This document shows positions 19,158 through 29,539 of a stretch of 64,000 bases of DNA, piece by piece. This DNA comes from Actinomycetes bacterium. Its GTDB lineage: Bacteria; Actinomycetota; Acidimicrobiia; IMCC26256; JANYLB01. A program made the position numbers and the translations under genes. Position 1 is the stretch's first letter; each line of letters begins with the position of its first letter. Below the pieces are notes generated by a model that worked only from the letters and a program-made list of their open reading frames with translations, made no database searches and was not told the origin of the DNA. The stretch is from assembly GCA_025363815.1 (NCBI GenBank), contig JANYLB010000022.1:19155-83154 (forward strand), given 5' to 3'.

Positions 19158-19993
19158 CCGCTTCCACCGGCGACTCCAGCGGCGGCGCGACGCCACCGTC
19201 GAAGCGTGCTCGTCGCCGACGTCGGCGACCGGCGTCGCAGCCCGATGCTCCCAACCGCGTGGCCTCCGACCGCCTGGAACCTGGCCCGATTCTCGCCGCG
19301 CCCGAACCGGGGAACAGCCTCGATTCCCCCGGCCAATTGTCGGGCCAGCCATCGGGAACGAAGCGGCGGCGTCGATCACGACGTCGGACGCGATCCGAAT
19401 CCGCCGACAGCACCCAGCCCAGTGGCAACGGGCCGCAGATCGCCATCGTTGCCGACGGAGCAGCTCCGGTGACCGAGGCATCAAGGGCACTGTCGGAATC
19501 GTTGCAGGCCGCCGTCTTCGGCCACACGAGCGGAGCGGTGCTCGCTCGGGGCCGCGGCTACGTCAAACGCAACCGAGTCACGGAGTTGCGGGTGAGCGCC
19601 GGCCGGATCCGCGCCCGGGTGCTCGGATCTGATGGAGAGCGGTACCGGGTAGAGCTGACGGCGCCGCAGACACCCGCCCCGCCGGTCATCACGAAGATCC
19701 GGTGGAACTGCGACTGCCTCTATGCCGCCGAGCACCGGCGGGGTACGTGCAAACACGTGGTCGCGGTGGCGCTGGTCGCGGCTCGACGCTTCGAACGCGC
19801 CGACGCGCTGCGCCGACGCTGGATGGGCGGCGCGGCCGCGGAAGCACCCGAAGCCGAGCCCGAGGAATTCACCGCGCTCGCCGAGCGACTGCTCGCCGCG
19901 TTCACCGCGCCACCCGTCAGCGCTGAAGACGTATTAGTTCGAGCAATCGCGATCGCGCCCCCGCCCTTCTCCGTACGCGAAACACGCGTCTGA
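19154..19993 (+). CDS. SWIM zinc-finger protein
   Basis: CDCLYAAEHRRGTCKHVVAV = CxCx(n)CxH; overlaps SNF2 gene stop. Confidence 0.85.
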   Translation: MTASTGDSSGGATPPSKRARRRRRRPASQPDAPNRVASDRLEPGPILAAPEPGNSLDSPGQLSGQPSGTKRRRRSRRRTRSESADSTQPSGNGPQIAIVADGAAPVTEASRALSESLQAAVFGHTSGAVLARGRGYVKRNRVTELRVSAGRIRARVLGSDGERYRVELTAPQTPAPPVITKIRWNCDCLYAAEHRRGTCKHVVAVALVAARRFERADALRRRWMGGAAAEAPEAEPEEFTALAERLLAAFTAPPVSAEDVLVRAIAIAPPPFSVRETRV

Positions 19994-20023
19994 GACGAGG
20001 GTGGCCCTGGCGCGTGGCCGGCG

Positions 20024-21010
20024 CTACTTCTGCTGGTACACCCGGAGGTAGTCGACCTCGAGCTGACGCGTGAGCGTCGGGTCCTGCAGTCCCACTCCCC
20101 AATCCCGTTCCCAGGAGTGGTCGACCATGAGGTCGAGAATGATCTGCATCGGCCCGCTCTCGATGGTGCTCGGGTCACCGTCGAACTGACCACATTTCAC
20201 GCCGTCGAGGTACCAGGCGATGTGATCGGGCTGCCAGTCGAGACCGAAACGCGAGAAGCCCTTCGAGTAGTCCTTGACCGCGCAGTCCCCGTTGTTGCCC
20301 GAACCGGTGTTCGGCGAGTACCCGGTATTGCGGTCGGGCATGCCGTGGTAGTTCATGTACATGGTCGTCGGGTCGTAACCGAGGGCTTCGGTGATGTCGA
20401 TCTCGCTGCGGTAGTTGAAGTCGCGGGCGGCCGGTAGCATCCAGAACGCCGTGAAGAAGCCCGGCGTCTGCGGTGGCAGCTTGAGGCGAGCTTCGACGTA
20501 ACCGTAGGTGAAGGAATACAGGTAGTTCGGGTCGTCGATATTGTGTCGTGCCGTCGACAACATCCCCGAGCGGTAGGTGCACCCGGGGGTCTGGCATACG
20601 TTGTTGTCGGCACCGGCCGAGGTGCCCGGCGTCGCGACCAACTTCGCGGTGCCGTCGCTGACCTTGACCTGGTCCGGCGAGTACCACTCACGACCGTTGT
20701 TGAACGAGCCGGTGCAGCTCCCCGTGTTCCAGTCGAAGCACGGCGTGAGCTTGGAATGGTCGTAGTCAGTGCCGTTGAAGTCTTCGTTGAAGGTCAGATT
20801 CCACTGCTTCCCGGCCTCGGCCGGCGCGGGAACATCGCCAACTGGCACCACCTCGACCGGTGGCGTGGTCGTAGGCGTAGTCGGATCCGTCGCCCCTACG
20901 CCAGAGCCCGGCTGGTCCCAACTGGTCGGCGGCGCCGAGCCGGCCGTCAGCGGGGTGCATGCGGCCCCGACGAGCGCCAGCATGAACGTCAGCACCAACA
21001 ACTTCTTCAT
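20024..21010 (-). CDS. Glycoside hydrolase family 16-like lipoprotein
   Basis: Lipobox ALVGAAC; catalytic-type EIDITE (SEIDITEALGYDPTTMYMNYHG); FTYGYVEARLKLP. Confidence 0.87.
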   Translation of the reverse strand: MKKLLVLTFMLALVGAACTPLTAGSAPPTSWDQPGSGVGATDPTTPTTTPPVEVVPVGDVPAPAEAGKQWNLTFNEDFNGTDYDHSKLTPCFDWNTGSCTGSFNNGREWYSPDQVKVSDGTAKLVATPGTSAGADNNVCQTPGCTYRSGMLSTARHNIDDPNYLYSFTYGYVEARLKLPPQTPGFFTAFWMLPAARDFNYRSEIDITEALGYDPTTMYMNYHGMPDRNTGYSPNTGSGNNGDCAVKDYSKGFSRFGLDWQPDHIAWYLDGVKCGQFDGDPSTIESGPMQIILDLMVDHSWERDWGVGLQDPTLTRQLEVDYLRVYQQK

Positions 21011-21216
21011 TCGAGGTTCCGTAACCCTTCGCGATCGCCGGTTCCGTGATGACCGGTGGTGCAACACGTCTCCCGATGTGGTCCGACGGTGTATCGGTCG
21101 CTCATGGGACCGCGCTTGAACCCGGAACGGGATTCCTCGCAAACTCTCGACGCTCGAACCGTCAGATCTGCGCCCGAAAAGCAGCCTGTCCGACCCTCCC
21201 CGGCCAGTCGCCGGAA

Positions 21217-23622
21217 TCAGAGGTAGTCGTGGCGGGCGAGATGCCGGGTCGCGAACCAGCCCGGGATAGCGGGGAAGTAGTAGAACGCGAATTGGTTGGC
21301 GAGCGCGGCCGCGACGGCAATGTCTCGGCTTACGCCGAACGAAACCAGCGCCGCTGAGAGCCCGACCGTCCCCACGGCGGTGCCGCCTCCGGGGATCGGA
21401 ATGGTGGAGGCGATCGTCATGATCGCGATGTTCGCCGCGAGCAGTTCCCAGAACGACGTATGCCCACCAAAGGCGATCAGGCAGGCCTGAAGGCACAAGG
21501 TCGAGAGGAGGATCGCCATGACGTTTCCACCGATGAGGAGCGCGAGGTGTTGTGGTGAACGCAGCGCGCTCCACATCGTCGACGCGCCGCGGCTTACAGG
21601 TGGAATCACCATTTGGCGCAGCCGGGGAACCAGGGCGACAAGCGCACTGATCAGCGCGACGACAACCACGAGGATGAGCGTCGAGAGGAGGAGCCCGCCG
21701 GTCGGGATCAGCGAGAGATCGACACGTGCGGGTTCGAGCGTCAGCGCGATGACGAAGAGGCCGGCCGATGCGACGAGCGCGCCGGCCGCGCTGAGGATCC
21801 CCCCGGCCGCGACCGCCGCGCTGAGATCGACGCCGACCTTCTGAAGGAAGCGCACTTGCATCGCCTGGCCCCCGATCCCCGGGATCGCGAGGTTGGAGAA
21901 TGACATGCCGAGCTCAACCTCGGTGGTCGCCAACAACGGCAGTCGCACCGGCACCGTCCCTTGAAGACCGATCGCGTAGGCCACGTTCGACCAGAGCGAC
22001 AACACGAGCGCGAGGGCGATCCACGGCCAGTCCGCGCTGCGAAGGGTCTCCCCCACGGCAACGGGATCACCGATGCTGGCGAGGAGCACCGCTACGGCCA
22101 CAAGAGCGCCCATCGCCATAGCCGCGCTCGTGAGACTGATCCGATGCAGGTGCGTGGGCTCGGGCGGCTCGATGCCGACCGCCTTCGCGCCCGCGTTCCG
22201 GAGGCGATCCAGCAGCTCGACGAGTGCGCGGCGTCGGTCACCCGCGAACCCGTGAGTCGTGCTGTTGAACACCGCCGGCTGGAGGAACGGAAGCGCAGCC
22301 GCCAATTTCGGGCGTCCGAGCACGACCGCTGCGGCCCTCACAGCACGCTCCTCGCCCACGATCGCGGCGGTTCCCGCTAGGAGCACGGCAACGTCCTGCG
22401 CCATCCGTTCCGCGCTGCCCGACGACACCGCATCGTCGAACCCGACGATCCACGGTTTTCGATCCACCACAATCACGTGCTCGGGGTCAAGGTTGTTATG
22501 AACGACGCGAGCGTCGTGCAAGACCACGACGCTCTTCCAGATCCGATCCAGCAGCTCGTCATCAAGCGACCCGGAGTCGAGCTCCGAGAGGCGGACGCCC
22601 TCGATGGGTCGCTGCACCAGCACCGCGGCGCGAGACCCTGCCGCACCCGCGGCAACGACTCGAGGAACATTCACCCCGGCCTGCGCAGCGACGAGAATGA
22701 GATACGCCTCGTGCTCGACCTGTTCCACGCGCGTGAACGCGAGCCGCGGGCCCGGGTCCTTAAAGAACATCGTGACCCATACCTTCGATAACAGTCGAGC
22801 TTGAGCCTCGTCACGCCCGATCACCTTGACTCTGAGCGGACCCTGGTCGTCCGTCGCCGTCATGACGGTGCAACGGCCGGGTTGTTCCGGCGCGATCCGG
22901 GCCTCGCGGGCGTCGATCCCCAGAACCGCGAGCGCGGCGATGACCTGCGGGATCGTCGGCCGCATCCCGGGCGATCCGAAGATCAGATGCACAGCCGCTC
23001 CGACTCCCCACCCGAGCACCAGTCCACCGAACAGGTCCAGCGGAAAGGCGGCTCCGAGATAGAGGGCTGACGCGCCCGCCGCCACCACGGCCAGCCAACC
23101 GACAACCCGCGTCGGCCGGGTCACGTAAGGCGACGCGACGGCGATCACGGCCACGATGACGGCGACCCTCACCGATGGAAATGACGCTGATCCTCCGACG
23201 CCCGCCACGATCCGAACTGCGCGGGAGATGACGATGGGAGCATCGATGATCCCGTCCAACGAGCGGGCAATCGCCCAAGCCAGGACGCCGGCGACCAACA
23301 GATCTCGCGCCAAACGCCAACGCCGACCGACCAGCGCCGCGACCGCTACGAGCCCGACTGCCCACAGCGCTCCAAGCCGATAGAAGCTACGGAAGAGTGG
23401 CATCAACGCAACGGGCAGTGTGTTGAACAGATCGAACAACGCCCGCTCGCTCGCGGTGACGTCGCCGGCTTGGCGCGCCGCGAGCGCCAGCAGGACCAGC
23501 GCGATCGCGACGCGAACCCAATCGCTGCTCCTGCGCCTGAGGTCTCCCTCGCCGGCGCGACGAAACAAGCGGCGCCTCCAACCGATCCGCGGCTCGGTCG
23601 AACGCGTGCTTGCAGAGCTCAT
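21217..23622 (-). CDS. Multidomain membrane protein: N-terminal PAP2-like TM region, kinase-like domain, C-terminal UPF0104/lysylphosphatidylglycerol-synthase-type TM domain
   Basis: PFRVKV...LVQRPIEGVRL and HNNLDPEHVIVVDRKPWIVGFDDA between two polytopic regions; GIGGQAMQVRFLQKVGV; start among several candidates. Confidence 0.7.
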   Translation of the reverse strand: MSSASTRSTEPRIGWRRRLFRRAGEGDLRRRSSDWVRVAIALVLLALAARQAGDVTASERALFDLFNTLPVALMPLFRSFYRLGALWAVGLVAVAALVGRRWRLARDLLVAGVLAWAIARSLDGIIDAPIVISRAVRIVAGVGGSASFPSVRVAVIVAVIAVASPYVTRPTRVVGWLAVVAAGASALYLGAAFPLDLFGGLVLGWGVGAAVHLIFGSPGMRPTIPQVIAALAVLGIDAREARIAPEQPGRCTVMTATDDQGPLRVKVIGRDEAQARLLSKVWVTMFFKDPGPRLAFTRVEQVEHEAYLILVAAQAGVNVPRVVAAGAAGSRAAVLVQRPIEGVRLSELDSGSLDDELLDRIWKSVVVLHDARVVHNNLDPEHVIVVDRKPWIVGFDDAVSSGSAERMAQDVAVLLAGTAAIVGEERAVRAAAVVLGRPKLAAALPFLQPAVFNSTTHGFAGDRRRALVELLDRLRNAGAKAVGIEPPEPTHLHRISLTSAAMAMGALVAVAVLLASIGDPVAVGETLRSADWPWIALALVLSLWSNVAYAIGLQGTVPVRLPLLATTEVELGMSFSNLAIPGIGGQAMQVRFLQKVGVDLSAAVAAGGILSAAGALVASAGLFVIALTLEPARVDLSLIPTGGLLLSTLILVVVVALISALVALVPRLRQMVIPPVSRGASTMWSALRSPQHLALLIGGNVMAILLSTLCLQACLIAFGGHTSFWELLAANIAIMTIASTIPIPGGGTAVGTVGLSAALVSFGVSRDIAVAAALANQFAFYYFPAIPGWFATRHLARHDYL

Positions 23623-23734
23623 CGTCGTGCAGTCTGGCCTACCCCCGAGCTCCACGAGCGCATACGACGATGTGCTCAAAGACGCCTAGGCGTCCGAGCC
23701 GCACTGACCTTGTCCGTGACACCGTCCTGGGGAC

Positions 23735-24199
23735 CTACCCCCAGGCGAGCTGGGTGACGAGCAACAGAGAAACCAAAGCGAAACAGAGCAGGTGGTCACG
23801 GAGCACGGACCGGCAGAGCCTGAACTGGGTTGCCACCGGGTCCTGCCGAGCGCCCAAGCGAATCGCGCTCGGCACTGTTCGTGCCGCCGCGAGTCCGATG
23901 GAGACCACCGCCGAGATCGCCGACACTGCGCTCACCCAACGGGGAGCATCGTTTTGAACCGCCTGCACGACGATCGCGAGCAACATCGCAAGCATCACGG
24001 CTGCGATCAGCCGGCTCATCGGCCTGCTATCGGTCGTGACCCGTCGGTAGTAGCTCCCGATCGATGCCAGCACCGGTTCGCTGACCTCAGCCGGGACACC
24101 CTGGGCGAGACGGAACGCCTGCACATCGAACATCAGGTCCATCCAGAGCACTGCGAGCAGGAAACCGGCCCCGGTGGCCACGACTGACTGCATGCTCAT
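23735..24199 (-). CDS. Small polytopic membrane protein
   Basis: MSMQSVVATGAGFLLAVLWMDLMFDVQAF... with about four hydrophobic segments; upstream part of track ORF not protein-like. Confidence 0.6.
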   Translation of the reverse strand: MSMQSVVATGAGFLLAVLWMDLMFDVQAFRLAQGVPAEVSEPVLASIGSYYRRVTTDSRPMSRLIAAVMLAMLLAIVVQAVQNDAPRWVSAVSAISAVVSIGLAAARTVPSAIRLGARQDPVATQFRLCRSVLRDHLLCFALVSLLLVTQLAWG

Positions 24200-24308
24200 G
24201 AGGTCTACTCCGAAGAGGCTGGCGCGGAGCCATCCACGCCCCGGTCGGTGAGAACCCAGCGGGTGGCCCGGTCCACGGGAACTTCTCGGCGGTTGTCCCT
24301 CCGGTCGG

Positions 24309-25307
24309 TCAACCGAAGTTGGGCTCGCCCGACGGGAACGAGAGCGGTGAGGTGAAAAGGAAGCGGTCGTATCCGCCGCCGACCTGTCCGGACATCCACG
24401 CGCTGTACGCGAGTTGGGTTGTGCCATCGCCCGCGCGAAAAGGGAAAGGTCCCCCCGGTCCAGCCATCGAGCCACGCGACTTGATGATGGGCGACGAGTA
24501 GACGCGCGCGCATCCGCCGAGCGGCGACGAGCACGCCGCGACGCCGATCGCGTAACGCGGCGTGTCGTAGTTGTTCGCCGAGTAGAAGAGCCAGTACCGA
24601 TTGCCGGAGCGCGCGAGAGCCGGGTTCTCGATGACCGTTCCCTCCCATGGCTGGGCCGTCGCCAAGAGCATTCGGGTGTCACTCCCAGTCGCCCACGTCG
24701 TGCCGCTCGCCGTGAGCTCGCGCGCCCAGATCATGGTGGGCTCCACGTTGACAACACCCTCGGTCTTCCACAGCAGGTAGTTCCGACCGTCGCTGTCGGC
24801 GAAGAAGAACGGGTCGATGGATCCTCCGTCGGAGGTCATACAGACGAGCGGTTCACTGCGCGCGTCGGTGAACGGACCGACCGGACTCGACGACATCGCC
24901 ACCGAGACGCAGCGGCGCGGCGGGTTCAGTGTGTGGTTCAACGCGGAGTAGAAGAGGAGGTACGTGCTCCCGACCCTGGCGACGGTCGGCGCCCAGAACT
25001 CCCCGTCCGTCGTCCAGGCCGGTGGATGAGGGAACGCGTCGGCCTGCCAGCGGAGATCGCGCAGGTTGCCGGTCGTGCTGACGAGTACGGGTACGTGGGA
25101 GGCCCGGGTGCCGTAGAGCCAGTTGCTGGCGTAGGCATAACTCATTGCTCCTTCGACGAGAATCGACGGATCGGCAAGACCGGCGTTGTCGAGAGATCGC
25201 TGTGGGTCGGTGGGGCCCGAGAAGGGCGCGACGCGCAGGCACCCACCGAGGAGCGCGGCGAGCACGGCGAGGGCAGCGGCGAGGCGCAGGCGGCTTCCGT
25301 TCCGCAT
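24309..25307 (-). CDS. Glycoside hydrolase family 43-like lipoprotein
   Basis: Lipobox ALLGGC; LADPSILVEG, EFWAPTVARVGSTYLLFYSA, GSIDPFFFADSDGRNYLLW, five-bladed propeller style motifs. Confidence 0.8.
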   Translation of the reverse strand: MRNGSRLRLAAALAVLAALLGGCLRVAPFSGPTDPQRSLDNAGLADPSILVEGAMSYAYASNWLYGTRASHVPVLVSTTGNLRDLRWQADAFPHPPAWTTDGEFWAPTVARVGSTYLLFYSALNHTLNPPRRCVSVAMSSSPVGPFTDARSEPLVCMTSDGGSIDPFFFADSDGRNYLLWKTEGVVNVEPTMIWARELTASGTTWATGSDTRMLLATAQPWEGTVIENPALARSGNRYWLFYSANNYDTPRYAIGVAACSSPLGGCARVYSSPIIKSRGSMAGPGGPFPFRAGDGTTQLAYSAWMSGQVGGGYDRFLFTSPLSFPSGEPNFG

Positions 25308-25419
25308 GGATGGCTCCCGATGGTGTGGGTGCAGGGCACACCGCCATCGGCGCGCCCCCTGGAGGATCGGCCGAAGAGCACGTTAACTTGATTCGAGGTC
25401 TCTGACCTGCGGTTCCTTG

Positions 25420-25491
25420 TGGGCGGTAGAGGATTTGAACCTCTGACCCCTTCCGTGTCAGGGAAGTGCTCTACCCCTGAGCTAACCGCCC
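25420..25491 (-). tRNA. tRNA-Val(GAC), CCA not encoded
   Basis: GGGCGGTTAGCTCAGGGGTAGAGCACTTCCCTGACACGGAAGGGGTCAGAGGTTCAAATCCTCTACCGCCCA folds as cloverleaf; anticodon loop CTGACAC. Confidence 0.95.
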
Positions 25492-25624
25492 GAGCGGCCA
25501 CGTCGAGACGCGAACCGGCGGTGAGCTTAGTTGACCAAATGATGGCTTAGGTCTCTGCATGCGGCGCCGATAGGAACCGTGTACGGCCGGTACGTAGGGT
25601 CAGGGAAGACCAGGGGGAACCAGC

Positions 25625-26956
25625 ATGTGGCTGCACCGATTCCCGTCGACCCGGCGGCGCGTCGCGTCACCCGTCGTAGTCGCGGCGGCGCTCATGATCC
25701 TCGGCGCAGCATGTGGCCCGGGTACCGGTGTGCCGATACCGACCGTTCCCAGCGGCGCCGGGCTCTCTTGTGTGGCCACGACGGGATCCTCGGCCGGCAG
25801 CGCGGCGGCGGCGTCCACCCCGTCCACAACGGGACCGACATCTCCTGGCGTCATCCTCTCTGCTTCGGCCGCGGCCGCGCTCGCAACGACCACATACCAC
25901 AACGAAGCCGCGACGCCGACCGACACCGTTCCAATCGTGACCGTTGAGAACACCCCCACCGGCCCGCGCGTCGAGACCCACAATGTCGACTCAGCCGGAG
26001 AAGCAGCCGTCGTCGCGACCAAGGCGGCGCGTGGTGCCGATCTCGTCGGTCTCGAGGCCGACAGTCCGGTCGCGGCTTCGGCTGCACCGAACGATCCGAT
26101 GCGCCCTCAACAGTGGGGCATCACCGAGACGACCTTCGGCTCCCTCTGGCCGACCGTAGTGGGCACCGGAGTGACCATCGCCGTGCTCGATACCGGCGTC
26201 GACGCGACACACCCCGACCTCGCCGGCAGAGTCCTGGCCGGGTGCCAGTTCCTGGGCGGCCTGAACACAGGCGCGCCCGGGGCGAACGATGACTACGGTC
26301 ACGGAACCCATGTCGCCGGCATCGCCGCGGCGCTGACCAACAATGGCCGCGGCATCGTCGGCGCCGCGCCCGGCGTACGGATCCTGCCGGTCAAGGTCCT
26401 CGACAAAACCGGTCGGGGTTACTCGTCCGACATCGCGAACGGCATCGTGTGGGCCACCAACAATGGCGCCCAGGTGATCAACATGAGCCTCGGTGGCCCT
26501 TCGCCGAGCACTGCGATGACGGAAGCGGTCACCTACGCCCGCTCGCGCGGCGTGACGGTCGTCGCCGCCGCGGGTAACTCCGCGCTGGTAGACAACGCGG
26601 CGAGCTACCCAGGTGCGACAGAGGGTGTGCTCGGCGTCGGAGCCGTCGACCGGAGCATGCAGCGCGCGACGTTCTCGAACGCCGGCAGCTACGTAGCTCT
26701 TGCCGCCCCCGGGGTCTATATCCTCTCGACGCTACCGGGTGGCACCTACGCCTCCTGGAGCGGCACCTCGATGGCATCCCCTTTCGTGGCCGCGGCGGCG
26801 GCAATCGTGAAGGCCGCGCATCCGGGGTGCACCCCCGACGGCGTCGGGGCTCGACTCGAGCTGGGTGCGACAGATCTCGGAACGCCCGGCCGCGACCCTT
26901 CGTTCGGCTTCGGCCTGGTAAATCCGCTGCGCGCGCTCTCGGTGAGCGGCTGCTGA
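25625..26956 (+). CDS. S8 family subtilisin-like serine protease, lipoprotein-type signal
   Basis: Catalytic motifs VLDTGVDATHPDL, YGHGTHVAGIAAA, SGTSMASPFVAAAAA; signal ILGAAC. Confidence 0.93.
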   Translation: MWLHRFPSTRRRVASPVVVAAALMILGAACGPGTGVPIPTVPSGAGLSCVATTGSSAGSAAAASTPSTTGPTSPGVILSASAAAALATTTYHNEAATPTDTVPIVTVENTPTGPRVETHNVDSAGEAAVVATKAARGADLVGLEADSPVAASAAPNDPMRPQQWGITETTFGSLWPTVVGTGVTIAVLDTGVDATHPDLAGRVLAGCQFLGGLNTGAPGANDDYGHGTHVAGIAAALTNNGRGIVGAAPGVRILPVKVLDKTGRGYSSDIANGIVWATNNGAQVINMSLGGPSPSTAMTEAVTYARSRGVTVVAAAGNSALVDNAASYPGATEGVLGVGAVDRSMQRATFSNAGSYVALAAPGVYILSTLPGGTYASWSGTSMASPFVAAAAAIVKAAHPGCTPDGVGARLELGATDLGTPGRDPSFGFGLVNPLRALSVSGC

Positions 26957-26959
26957 GCG

Positions 26960-29539
26960 CTACTCGTTCGCGATCGCCTCGAGCACGTGCAGGCGGCCCG
27001 CTCGCCAGGCCGGGATGATCGCGGCGATCACACCGGCTATGGCGAACACCACAACGAAGACCGCCAGCTGCGCCATCGGGATGCTGAACTCGTCGACAAA
27101 CTGGCCGCTCAGCGCGCTGACTACAGCCCATCCCCAGAGCATGCCAACGACGACGCCCACGAGACTCCCGATCACAGCGATGACCACCGATTCACCGCGG
27201 ATCATCCTTCGCACCTGCCGACGACTCATCCCGACCACCCGCAGCAGGCCGAGCTCTCGCGTCCGCTCGTACACCGAAAGCATCAAGGTGTTCACGATGC
27301 CGAGCACTGCGATCAACTCGGAGAGGAAGAGCAGAGCGAAGAACACGTTGAGGAACTGATCGATGGTCCGCTCGCGTTCCGCACGGTACTGGTCGACGGT
27401 ATGGACCGACACGTTGGGGAACGGCCCCGCGAGCCCCCGTTCCAAGGCGCCACCGACCGCCTTGACCTGTCCGGGCTGCGCTTTCACATAGACGAGCGTG
27501 TCCTGCTGCGCGCCGCCGAAGCCCTGTTCGAACATGTCCTGGGCTATCACGACATCTACCGGGAACGCGCCAGTGACCCGGCGGTTCTCGTAGACACCTA
27601 CGACCGGCAGGTCCTGGGATCCGAGTCGGGGAAACGAGACCGTAGCCCGGCCCCCTACCTTCAGCTTGTAGAAGTCGGCCGTCTGCTGCGAGAGCATGAC
27701 TCCACCTCCAGACAGGCCCCCGGAGCCACCTTGGGAGTACTTCAAGTCGAAGACCTTGTCGATGCCGCGTGCATCGGCGCCGGTGATCGTCTCGCTGTGC
27801 TTGCCGACCAGGGCGTCGGCGAAGCGCAGCGCGACGAGCGCCTTGATGCCCGGCACCGCAGCCGCAACTCGAGCGGCTTCGGGGGAGAAGCCGCCGAACT
27901 GCGGTGCGGCGATGATGAAGTCGGCGCGCACGCTGCTCGCGAGCGAGCTACGGACTGAGGTCTTCACCGAATCGGCGAATATGGCGACCAGCGAGACAAG
28001 GCCAAGGCCGACGACGAGCGCGGCGGCGGTCGCCGAAGTGCGGCGCGGGTTCCGCATCGCGTTCCCACGAGCCAGCGTGCCGGTTACCCCGAGCACCATC
28101 GGCAGCGGACGCCCGATGATCCCCGACATCCGACGCGCAAACAGCGGACCGAGCACGACGAGACCAAGGAAGACAACGAACCCGCCGGTGAATGCGGCCG
28201 CGACGGCGTACTGGGTGGTGAGACCTCCGAGCAGCGCGAACGCGATGACCCCGCTGCCGACCAACAGCACCCCAACGCCGATGATCGAGCGCCATACCAA
28301 TGGTGCGTTCCCCGTTGGCCGGAGATCTCCGATGGCCGCGATCGGTGCCGTGCGCGAGGCACGCAACGCAGGCGGAAGCGCCGCCGCGATCGTGACACCG
28401 ATGCCGACCACCGCGCACGCGATGAGAGTCCGCGCGATGACTACAAGCTGGGTGTCGGGAACCGTCAGGCCGAACCGAGGGAGGAGCCAGAGCAAGAACT
28501 TCGCGAGCGCTATCCCTGCGCCGAACCCCACGGCCGCCGCGATCATGCCTACCACCGCGGCCTCGACGATCACCGACCCGACGACCTGGCGACGCGACGC
28601 ACCGAGCGCTCGGAACAGGCCGAGCTCGCGCGTACGCTGCGACACGAGAATCGTAAACGTGTTGAAGATTATGAATGCCCCTACGAACAGCCCAATGCCC
28701 GCGAAGCCGAGCAACGCGTCGTTGAGCGTGTTGAGAAATTGGTCTACCGGCTTCTGGATCTCGGCCGCGACCTTTTCGGCCGACGTGACCTGGTAGCCCG
28801 GGCCGAGTTGGCGTTCGAGCGCGGCGCGCAGCGACGACACCACGGCTCGGGGTCTCGCCTTCACGATGACCTGGTCTACAAGACCGGGCGCGGCAAACAC
28901 GCGCTGCGCGGTCGCAGGATCGAACGCCGCGGCGCTCACCGAGCCGAGGTCGAACTGATCACCGAGACCGAAGAGCCCGACGATGCGGAACGCCTCGGCC
29001 GGACCCTGGGAGAGCACCTTCACCCGATCGCCAACCGCGAAGCCGTTCCGTTGGGCGGTGCCCTCGTCCATCACCACCTCGCCATCGCGCTGCGGCGGCC
29101 GGCTCTTCCCGTCTTCGAGGATGCGCAGCGGCCCGACCGCGCCGTCGGACGAGGACCACGAGAACCCGAGCGACGGCGCACCACCGGACCCGATCGCGGT
29201 CTTTGCATCCTTCTTCACGAACTGCGCGTACCCCTGGAGCGAACCCTCCGCCGCGCCGACGCCCGGCACCCGACGAACCTGGCCGACGACGGTGTCGGGC
29301 ATCCGAGCCCGGCTGGTCAGCCCTTCCGCGCCAGCCTTGCTGTCGAACGGTGCCTGGCTCCGGACCACGAGATCGACGTTGATGGCGGTCTGGGCGAAAA
29401 CGTGCCCGAACGATTGCTTCAGCGTGTCGGTGAGTACGTAGGTCCCGCTCACGAACGCGACGCCAATCACGATCGCCAATGCGGTGAGGGTCAGACGCAC
29501 CTTCCGCGCGAAGAGGCCCCGGACGGTCGCCTTCCACAT
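26960..29539 (-). CDS. FtsX/MacB-type ABC transporter permease (double-length)
   Basis: KVRLTLTALAIVIGVAFVSGTYVLTDTL; two copies of SQRTRELGLFRALGASRRQV / YERTRELGLLRVVGMSRRQV. Confidence 0.88.
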   Translation of the reverse strand: MWKATVRGLFARKVRLTLTALAIVIGVAFVSGTYVLTDTLKQSFGHVFAQTAINVDLVVRSQAPFDSKAGAEGLTSRARMPDTVVGQVRRVPGVGAAEGSLQGYAQFVKKDAKTAIGSGGAPSLGFSWSSSDGAVGPLRILEDGKSRPPQRDGEVVMDEGTAQRNGFAVGDRVKVLSQGPAEAFRIVGLFGLGDQFDLGSVSAAAFDPATAQRVFAAPGLVDQVIVKARPRAVVSSLRAALERQLGPGYQVTSAEKVAAEIQKPVDQFLNTLNDALLGFAGIGLFVGAFIIFNTFTILVSQRTRELGLFRALGASRRQVVGSVIVEAAVVGMIAAAVGFGAGIALAKFLLWLLPRFGLTVPDTQLVVIARTLIACAVVGIGVTIAAALPPALRASRTAPIAAIGDLRPTGNAPLVWRSIIGVGVLLVGSGVIAFALLGGLTTQYAVAAAFTGGFVVFLGLVVLGPLFARRMSGIIGRPLPMVLGVTGTLARGNAMRNPRRTSATAAALVVGLGLVSLVAIFADSVKTSVRSSLASSVRADFIIAAPQFGGFSPEAARVAAAVPGIKALVALRFADALVGKHSETITGADARGIDKVFDLKYSQGGSGGLSGGGVMLSQQTADFYKLKVGGRATVSFPRLGSQDLPVVGVYENRRVTGAFPVDVVIAQDMFEQGFGGAQQDTLVYVKAQPGQVKAVGGALERGLAGPFPNVSVHTVDQYRAERERTIDQFLNVFFALLFLSELIAVLGIVNTLMLSVYERTRELGLLRVVGMSRRQVRRMIRGESVVIAVIGSLVGVVVGMLWGWAVVSALSGQFVDEFSIPMAQLAVFVVVFAIAGVIAAIIPAWRAGRLHVLEAIANE

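Noticed and set aside
16404-19993. Full phage-defence island around the SNF2/SWIM pair
   Set aside because: Neighbours are ABC transporter, glycoside hydrolase and ordinary genes; no nuclease, methylase or other defence component seen.
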